A stretch of 64,000 nucleotides of DNA. Origin: Ilyonectria destructans (taxonomy: Eukaryota > Ascomycota > Sordariomycetes > Hypocreales > Nectriaceae). Both the position numbers and the translations under genes were made by a program. Positions 57,512-64,000 of the stretch are shown here, piece after piece (positions within the stretch are counted from its first letter, which is position 1; every line of letters begins with the position of its first letter). The notes beneath the pieces are model-generated. The model did not search any database, had not been told where the DNA came from, and was given only the letters and a program-made list of their open reading frames with translations. Where the stretch lies: assembly GCA_020740775.1 (NCBI GenBank), contig JAHEWK010000024.1, forward strand, positions 248,001-312,000, given 5' to 3'.

Positions 57512-58327
57512 GATGCATGTTGGTGGATAGGGTGCATGTTAAAAGATGGAAGCCTAAATTGGAGGAGAAAAGGGAGGCAGATGTTACCACAGAAAAGGCC
57601 CAACTAGCAGCGCTTGATGTAGCTTGCGATGGCGTCGTGATGACGATAGATGCATAAACGGGTCACACATCGTGATGGATAGCGTACGGCATGCGGACTA
57701 GCATGAATCTTATCACCGCATCCGTTTCAATCTAGGACCCACAAGCGCTCATACAAAAAAGTCGATTAAGTGGTCGGCGGGCTGCACCTTATTTCGGTGT
57801 CTTCAACTAATGTCACTCTGGATCAAATCCTGGCACTTGGTTCAGTCAGCAAATACGGATACGCGGACACTAGATGACCAGGATGAGACAGCGTTGCGTG
57901 ACAACAGAAACCCTTACTTTTGAAGCCTCCTGAGCCCTGAATAAGGCCTCTAATTGGTCCGGATAAATCATGTGGCTGATTGGGAAGTCGGGTTCTCGGA
58001 GTGTTGCTATTCCCGAACCCGTCGACCTCGGCTGCCAGACCACTTGAAGCCCAGCTGCCCCTGTCACCAGATGATCCAGATCTGGGGCGTCCCATGTAGT
58101 TAGGCCATATAACCGAATGCTTCCATCCTGGTGCGAGGTCAGGCCACCCAATAAATACTCGAGCTAACCCTCTCCTCCGCACTGACGAACCCGCTCGCGT
58201 TTCTCCCTTTCGCGAACCCGAACGCGGCCACCTCACCTGGCAATATACCCTCTAGTTCGCGGCTCGGTGCAATACGTCAGCTTTCACGCGGCGTGCGGTT
58301 TCTCACCGCTTACCATCCTGAGTGGAA
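57512..58327. other. Divergent promoter region, PTH11-type receptor and Zn2Cys6 regulator
   Basis: 816 bases between two genes transcribed away from each other. No credible exon; short ORFs lack family features. Confidence 0.45.
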
Positions 58328-59813
58328 ATGCGAACTCCGTCAAAGCGACTCGGGCAAAAAAAGTCCCGAACGGGCTGTCTCCGCTGCAAGGCACGGCATG
58401 TGAAGGTGAGGACACGCCTAATGGGAAATCCGTCGCTTGATCCTCCGCACTCATGCTAAATGCCCTGGTAACTGATAGTGCGATGAATTGCGTCCGTGTA
58501 CTAACTGCGTACGATTTGATGTCGTTTGCAGCTTAACTCTGCCGGCAGACGAAGTAGAACGTCTTGTACAGGTTACCGGAAAGAAGTCGTCAACATCGAC
58601 AAGAAGTGCCTCAAAGGCCGGAAAAGAAAGTTCAACTCCTCCGCCTCAACTTCAAGGACGGGGATCTATCACGCCTCATGAGTCCACCGCACCTCTGGGT
58701 TCCATCACACCTCAGCAGTCCGTCGAAGTACCGCCGCTTCCTACCATCACACAACCAGCTGTTGGACACGCCTCTCCGTCAACGACAGTAAGCTGGACCA
58801 ATCAGCAGCCTTGCTCTTATTTCCCAGTCAGTTGGATGCAGAGTTTGCGCCTGGTTCACCATTACACCATTGCTTCGAGTGCCATCTTCTCGCCGGACGC
58901 GTGTACCAGCGAAATATGGAAAGTCACTGTTCCCCAAGCTGCTTTTTCTCATGTAAGCTGCCCCATAACCGTCTTGGACTTAAGCTGAGACAAGAAGGAA
59001 TTCTTGATGCATGGATTGCTAGCTGTATCCGCTCTGCACTACGCCCAGACTCATCCCGATGAGCGGGAAGAATACCTTATAATATCATCCCATTATCAAG
59101 GCCTCGCCCTGCAGTTTTTCGCAACACGGCTGGGAGATATTACTGATGACAACTTTGAACCATTCTTCTTTCTCGCCACTTTTATTTTCCTATGGAACAT
59201 CTACACCTTTTCAGATCCTCACAAGGACGCCAAACCTGTCTCGACAGCAGAAATAGCCCAGTCGTTTAAACTTCTGCATGGGATTAAAATTATTTGCGAC
59301 GCGAGACCGAGCGGATGGAGGGAGGATGGCCCGTTGGCACCGCTGTTCGAGCAGTGGGAGGTCTTTCCGGTGGACAGAACAGGCCCGTTTCACGCTCAAA
59401 TGGATCAATTATACGACCTTGCGCGCGATCTCAATCCCTCATTCGATGCCATCAACACCCAGTCGTCGTGCTTGCTTGCAATCGAGACTCTCCGGACTAC
59501 GTATGCAGCATGCATGTGCGACAAGTCGGAAAAGCAGACACAGCGTATCTGGTTTTGGCCGATAACACTGACTCAAGTGTTTATGGATCTGGTCAAGACC
59601 AATCATCCGGTGGCGCTTATTATTCTAGCGCATTATGCCGCGCTGGCAAGAACATTTGAGAAGAATAATTGGATCAACACGGGGTGGAGTGCTAAAGTCA
59701 TGGGTGCTGTTGAAACCACTTTGGACGAGAAATGGAAGGAGTGGGTTGTGTGGCCGTTCAAGTCATTAAGGGATGAAATTGATGTTAACAAGATGGACCC
59801 CCCTAATACCTGA
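58328..59813 (+). CDS. Zn2Cys6 transcription factor (sterol-regulator-like, C-terminal fungal_trans_2 style)
   Basis: 455 aa. Exons are 58328-58405, 58479-58952 and 58998-59813. The first splice completes the zinc cluster SRTGCLRCKARHVK|CDELRPCTNCVRFDVVC. A Ser/Thr/Pro linker with repeated GSITP follows. After the second splice, AFSH joins EFLMHGLLAVSALHYAQTHP, the typical start of the regulatory domain found in sterol-uptake-control-like (UPC2/ECM22 style) and related factors. The exon 3 acceptor could be 3 bases earlier, adding one Lys. Targets unknown; the neighbour downstream is a drug-type MFS exporter, a common pairing. Confidence 0.9.
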
Positions 59814-60107
59814 ACCAATTTATGGTCAAGAGATCTATAAACAATACACAGATATGTACATCGAGAAGGTAAGGATCGGAGCTGGTTATCCAGACCACTT
59901 CTCGGTGAGATGAATGATACATGCAAATGCGTTCTTGTCGTTCTGTCCAAGAAAAAGGAACCAAGCCCCAACCATATTCTAAGAGCGATGCGAAATATGA
60001 ACTCAAATATGTCACCTTACCAGCTCGGCAGAAAGTAGCGTATACTCGTCGTGCGCAGTAGCCAATAACGGTCTATATGCGACGTGTAACAAGAAAAGAC
60101 GGAAAAT

Positions 60108-61918
60108 TCAGAGATCGGTAATCTCGTACTTCTTTCGGAGCTTCTCACCGAAACGTTGGATGAAGAAGGGGACGGGAATGAGCGCCACCGCGATCAAGCC
60201 AAGCATGGTGTTTCCCCAGCCCAGTCCAAGTACGTCGTACATCCTCAAGCCACAGAGTGGCAAAAGCGCTCCTGCGATCGATCGGAAAATGGTGTTCGCT
60301 GCAAGGGCCGAGGCAGCATATCGCTCGTACGCGTCTACGAGGTACACGGAGATTGTCATGAAACAAATCAAGTTGCCTGTAAATGAAAGCGTTAAATTTC
60401 TGTCATGACTGCTTGACGACATTTAGCTCTTTGGGCAAACCACTTACTGATGCCAATAAGGACAAGTCCAACAATTGGGCCCATCCAATGTGTTTTGTAG
60501 TCTGTTGTCCATCCGTAGATGAAGAAACCAAGGGGGAAAACAACGGCTGCGGCGGGCAACAACTTGAGACGAAGTTCAGGCTTTATCTCGTCTGTACTAG
60601 CCATCTTTTTGATCTCCCTGCTGCTATCCCATGCGAACAAAGCCATTCCGGCCATGCATCCGACACCGAGTCCCAGATAAACGAGCCCGACGGTCTTTGT
60701 GTTGAAACCATAAATGTCCTCAAAAACATAGGTTATTGAGGTGAAGAGGAGGTAGAGATAGCCGTATACAACAGCAAGGTACACGGCAAAGATCGTGCAG
60801 ATGGGGGAGAAAAGCAAAAGCCTTATAGGCCGAACGATTGATCGCTTCAATAGATCCTTGGATGAGAGTCCCTCATCGAGCTTGGAGCGGAGCTGAGTGT
60901 TCCCAGTCTCCTTCCGTAGCCTTCTTGCCTTCTTCTCCAGGATAACTGGCGCATAGCTCTCTCGCATGACGAAAAACATGCCAGCAACAATGGCTCCGGA
61001 AACGATGGTAATGACCCAAAAGTCCCAGCGCCATCCTTTGGCATCGGTTAGAACACCGCCAATGACAGGGCCGATAATGGGACCCAGCAAGGGACCTATG
61101 CTTAGTCCAGCCATGACGGCGGCACGCTCCTCGGGCTTGAACATGTCGGCGATACTGCCGCCTCCATTGGTCATAGGGGCAGCTCCGAAAGTGCCTGCCA
61201 GGAACCGAAAAGCGATGAGAGATTCGAGCGAGGGCGCCACGGCGCAAGCGGCGGTGAAGGCGAGGAACAGGACGTTGCAGCCGTGGTAGACAGGAAGACG
61301 ACCATACATCTCAGAAAGCGGAGCCAGAACCATGGGACCAAACGCGAACCCGAGAACATAGACGGAGACGACAAATGCTGCTAGTTCCGTGTTGCTGCTC
61401 TCAAAGTCACGCATTAGGGTAGGGACTCCGGGCGTGAAGATGGACGAGGCGAGAGGCTCAATGAAAGTAAGGAGACTGATCAAGAGGCAATTGCTGTATT
61501 TGCGAAGCTTTGTCCAATTCTGCGGATTCTGCGGGTCATCGTCTCCATCCCACCAGACTATATTTTCGTCGAGCGTAACGGTTGGTGCTTGATCTTCGCT
61601 TTGGGAAGAACCTGGTTTCTCCGAATGAGACGGTCGATATGGATGTGAGTTCGACGAGCTCTGTGGTTGGATTAAATCTGAACTTTGTATCTGGCCCTTT
61701 TCGGCATCGTCGTAGTTGGTATCGGAGGGACATGTCGGCTTCGGGTCGAGAATCCGCTCGTCATATGTAACGGGTGTGGCTTTGGACTTGTTAGCTCTGG
61801 GTTACAACGCACAGTACTGGGGACTGTGAAGGGTCTATGGCATTGTCGCAAAAAGCGTATACTTACGGTCGCGTGAAATAGGACCAGCGTCCACGGGAGT
61901 TCTATCGGAAGGACTCAT
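60108..61918 (-). CDS. MFS drug/proton antiporter, DHA1-like
   Basis: 550 aa in three exons (61918-61867, 61779-60448, 60376-60108). The ATG at 61918 (MSPSDRTPVDAG) needs an acceptor at ...TCCAAAG with a GCTAAC branch point to stay in frame. A polar head of about 110 aa ends in NIVWWDGDDDPQNPQNW, a hallmark of the polyamine/multidrug DHA1 group. Then come FTPGVPTLMRDF, SVYVLGFAFGPMVLAPLSEMYGR (motif A) and GPLLGPIIGPVIGG (motif C, antiporter type). Twelve helices are predicted. It probably exports toxic compounds at the plasma membrane. The neighbouring Zn2Cys6 gene, convergent with it, could be its regulator. Confidence 0.92.
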
Positions 61919-63303
61919 ATTATACAAAGAAACAAGGAAACGAATGCGAGAAGAAAACCGGCCTTTGAAAGCACCACAACGAAAAATGAGGGCCGATCTT
62001 GACACAAAGACCTGAGATTCCAAAAGGGAAATGGGGTGGCCAGGCTAATTTAAATACCGACCGCCGCCATGGTTTGATGAGTTCCAACATGCGACGTGGG
62101 ATCGGATGCTGGGACGATAAACGCGAACACGATCGCTTTCGAGGATGAACTGTGCCCCACCAATGATCTGGGATCCACATGGGTATTCGAACTGGGGTTG
62201 GGATTCCGATGCGACGCCAGCTCGGATGCCGTATTTGGCGTCGGGTTCTCGATTTTGCCGAGATACGAGTATTCATTCGTGTCTGGGAGCGCAACATTGC
62301 AAACATTGAAGTATAGCATCCTCTGAGATTGGCAAAATCGAAGGAAAATACGAATTACCTAGCATACATTGGTAAAAGGAGGCTTAATCTCAAATCCCGA
62401 ATGAAGGCCTAGACACGCCACGCTTGAATACCTCTTGCAGAACAAATATACATTCAGTGACCCAATACCTCGTTTTTCAATGGCTTCTTGACTGTCACTT
62501 AACGTAGTGATATAATGAGTCCTCCTCAAGGCGCCAACGGATTTGGAAGGGATCTCCATCTTTCCTGTGATCGTAAAGGCCATAGACAAGTCGTAATAAT
62601 CTGTACCATGTAAGGTGTTAATCTAGGCAGTTAATTTACAGTCAAGATATCTGGGGCTTGGATCTTGAAAAGCAAGAAGAATCACGTAACCACCCAAGCG
62701 TTATCAGTCTGGTTCAGATCCAACCGACGATCTCGGATACTGGAATGAGGATTATACGGGCTTTGAATGGTTCACTTCTCGAGCCCTCAATCGGGTCTTG
62801 AAAAGGAATGGCAAAACAATTTCCTTCGAGTATATCAAGGGAGCTAGCTTGTCTGCGTCAAACTTTGAGAAAGTCTGACATGACTGAACATCCGATGCCG
62901 ACTCAACAGAGAGCTTGCTAATTGTTTTGCTGCTCTGTGGATTTGATGCCTGTTTGTCAAAGGCACCCGCTGCGTCATCCCGGCGCAACAAAAATGCTAT
63001 CGTTATTATATCAGTACGCAAAACCATCGTCCCTTACCCAAAGGCCATTATACGCTGGCCCGAGCCGATCTTGAAAACCACACTTGATGTCTGGGGCTAA
63101 TAATTGTTGAGGTAGGGTCAAGAACAGATATTCATAGTAGTAATGAATTAAAAACGCACTCGGCACTCGTCCGAGTCAAACTAATCTACACCACCAGACG
63201 CATTCTTAAAAAGCAAGAGTCTACTCCCACTTCCCCGCCCCAAAAAGAAAAACCGTTTAATCGTATACGCCAACTTGTCCCAAACCATGTCTAAACTTTC
63301 TCA
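61919..63303. other. Gene-free stretch upstream of the MFS exporter
   Basis: 1.4 kb holding the promoter of the exporter and the 3' end of the RGS gene. Short ORFs only, no family features. Confidence 0.45.
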
Positions 63304-64000
63304 TTAATGCAGCCCAGCATTTGCTATTTGAAATGCATGTTTTGGATTTTGAAGGAACTTCGGTACTGAGTCCTGTTGCAATTGTCAGTATAATCTGCGA
63401 GACCAAAAATTGAACGAGGAAACTGACGCTGGTCATGAGCTTAAACACAGCACTTTGGGCATCCTCAAACAGCGACGTGACTTCACGCAGAACCTCTGCT
63501 ATCGTGTTGTCCTCGGCTGCCACCTTTGTCATTCGGCTTGCTAGGCTTTTGCGAAGCTGGTGGTGAATGTTGAGTTCGCGCGGGGAGCCAGGAGCCAGAA
63601 AAGCGTTGTAAATGCCGTATGATAACGCCAATAGATCCTTTGCCTTGTCGGAAGAAGCCGCATCGGTAGATTGTTGGAGGTTTCGAGTAGCCGCCTTGCA
63701 ATTCCGAATGAACCCGTCGACTTCCAGGTAGAAAGACAAATTCTCCTCGCAGTGCATCTCTCGTAGGTTCTCTCGAAAGAGAAGGCGAAGAGTAGGATCG
63801 GATAGAATCTTATCAAGCCTATGGGTATTGGAGTCCTTGGAGTTGTTATGCTGAGAAGCTGCCTCTCTCTTGTTTTGCGAGGCACTTCTACTCGGGTTAC
63901 TGCTGACAGGCGATTTACCTCGTGGGGTAATCCTGTATAAAGCGCCCTTTGACGGTTGGAAGAGCTTGGGATCCGATGGAGATGGGAAGTCTTGATCCTG
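63304..64000 (-). CDS. RGS-domain protein, C-terminal part (runs off the window)
   Basis: Partial: the gene continues beyond 64000. Visible exons are 64000-63428 and 63372-63304. The first gives a Ser/Lys-rich lead with ALYRITPRGKSPV, then the RGS domain: RLDKILSDPTLRLLFRENLREMHCEENLSFYLEV, AFLAPGSPRELNIHHQLR and EVTSLFEDAQSAVFKLMTS (each cited as a region). The last splice (GTCAGT donor, CAACAG acceptor) adds DSVPKFLQNPKHAFQ, completing the domain. RGS proteins speed GTP hydrolysis by G-alpha subunits and so end receptor signals; the lead wording resembles fungal FlbA-type or DEP-containing RGS proteins. The donor is unusual but the joined sequence fits the family well. Confidence 0.88.

Overview
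The window is nuclear DNA of a filamentous ascomycete (Pezizomycotina; Hypocreales or a related Sordariomycete is my guess, not proven). The evidence is short 45-70 bp introns with GTRAGT-type donors and CTAAC/CTGAC branch points, several Zn2Cys6 transcription factors, a PTH11-type receptor, a fungal RGS protein and a Tad1-like LINE. There are no operons, ribosome binding sites or CRISPR arrays. Exon limits were worked out by hand from splice signals and reading-frame continuity. CDS coordinates run from start codon to stop codon and include introns.

Left block (1-14.6 kb). After the last exon of a partial gene comes what looks like a catabolic cluster. It holds a Zn2Cys6 regulator, a type II 3-dehydroquinate dehydratase, a Gfo/Idh/MocA oxidoreductase, a gluconate-5-dehydrogenase-like SDR, a JEN-type carboxylate transporter, a cytochrome P450 and a second Zn2Cys6 regulator. 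Dehydratase/Gfo and SDR/JEN are divergent pairs, each sharing one promoter. The inferred role is uptake and breakdown of a quinate-like or other cyclic carboxylate. Two of these genes use GC-AG introns.

Mobile element (14.6-18.2 kb). Right after the cluster lies a complete 3.58-kb DNA transposon with 34-bp terminal inverted repeats (33/34 identical) and a 6-bp target duplication, GACGTG. It encodes a DDE integrase-like protein and a second, unrecognised ORF in tail-to-tail orientation. TIRs starting TAC with a 6-bp duplication recall the eukaryotic IS3EU group. This is the most interesting object in the window.

Middle block (18.5-35.4 kb). It holds an unrecognised protein, a 2.8-kb gene-poor stretch, a DUF2235 hydrolase, and a divergent pair made of a sarcosine/fructosyl-amine-oxidase-like flavoenzyme and an intronless, bacterial-looking dimethylglycine oxidase. 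The pair shares a promoter with three copies of a 35-bp repeat and GATA and CreA-like sites, so methylated-amine breakdown under nitrogen/carbon control is likely. Then come a broken Fot/pogo transposase, AT-rich decayed DNA, a CorA-like membrane protein, a decayed LINE 3' fragment with a nested insertion, and an orphan ORF.

LINE (37.25-42.73 kb). A full-length, apparently intact Tad1-like retrotransposon lies on the minus strand between perfect 14-bp target duplications. Its ORF1 and ORF2 overlap at ATGAGTAG.

Right block (43-64 kb). It contains a C2H2-array/RING protein, a secreted DUF6055-like metalloprotease, two APC amino acid permeases separated by a 3.5-kb gene-poor stretch, a doubtful coiled-coil gene, a PTH11-type receptor, a Zn2Cys6 regulator, a DHA1-type MFS exporter, and the C-terminal part of an RGS-domain protein running off the window.
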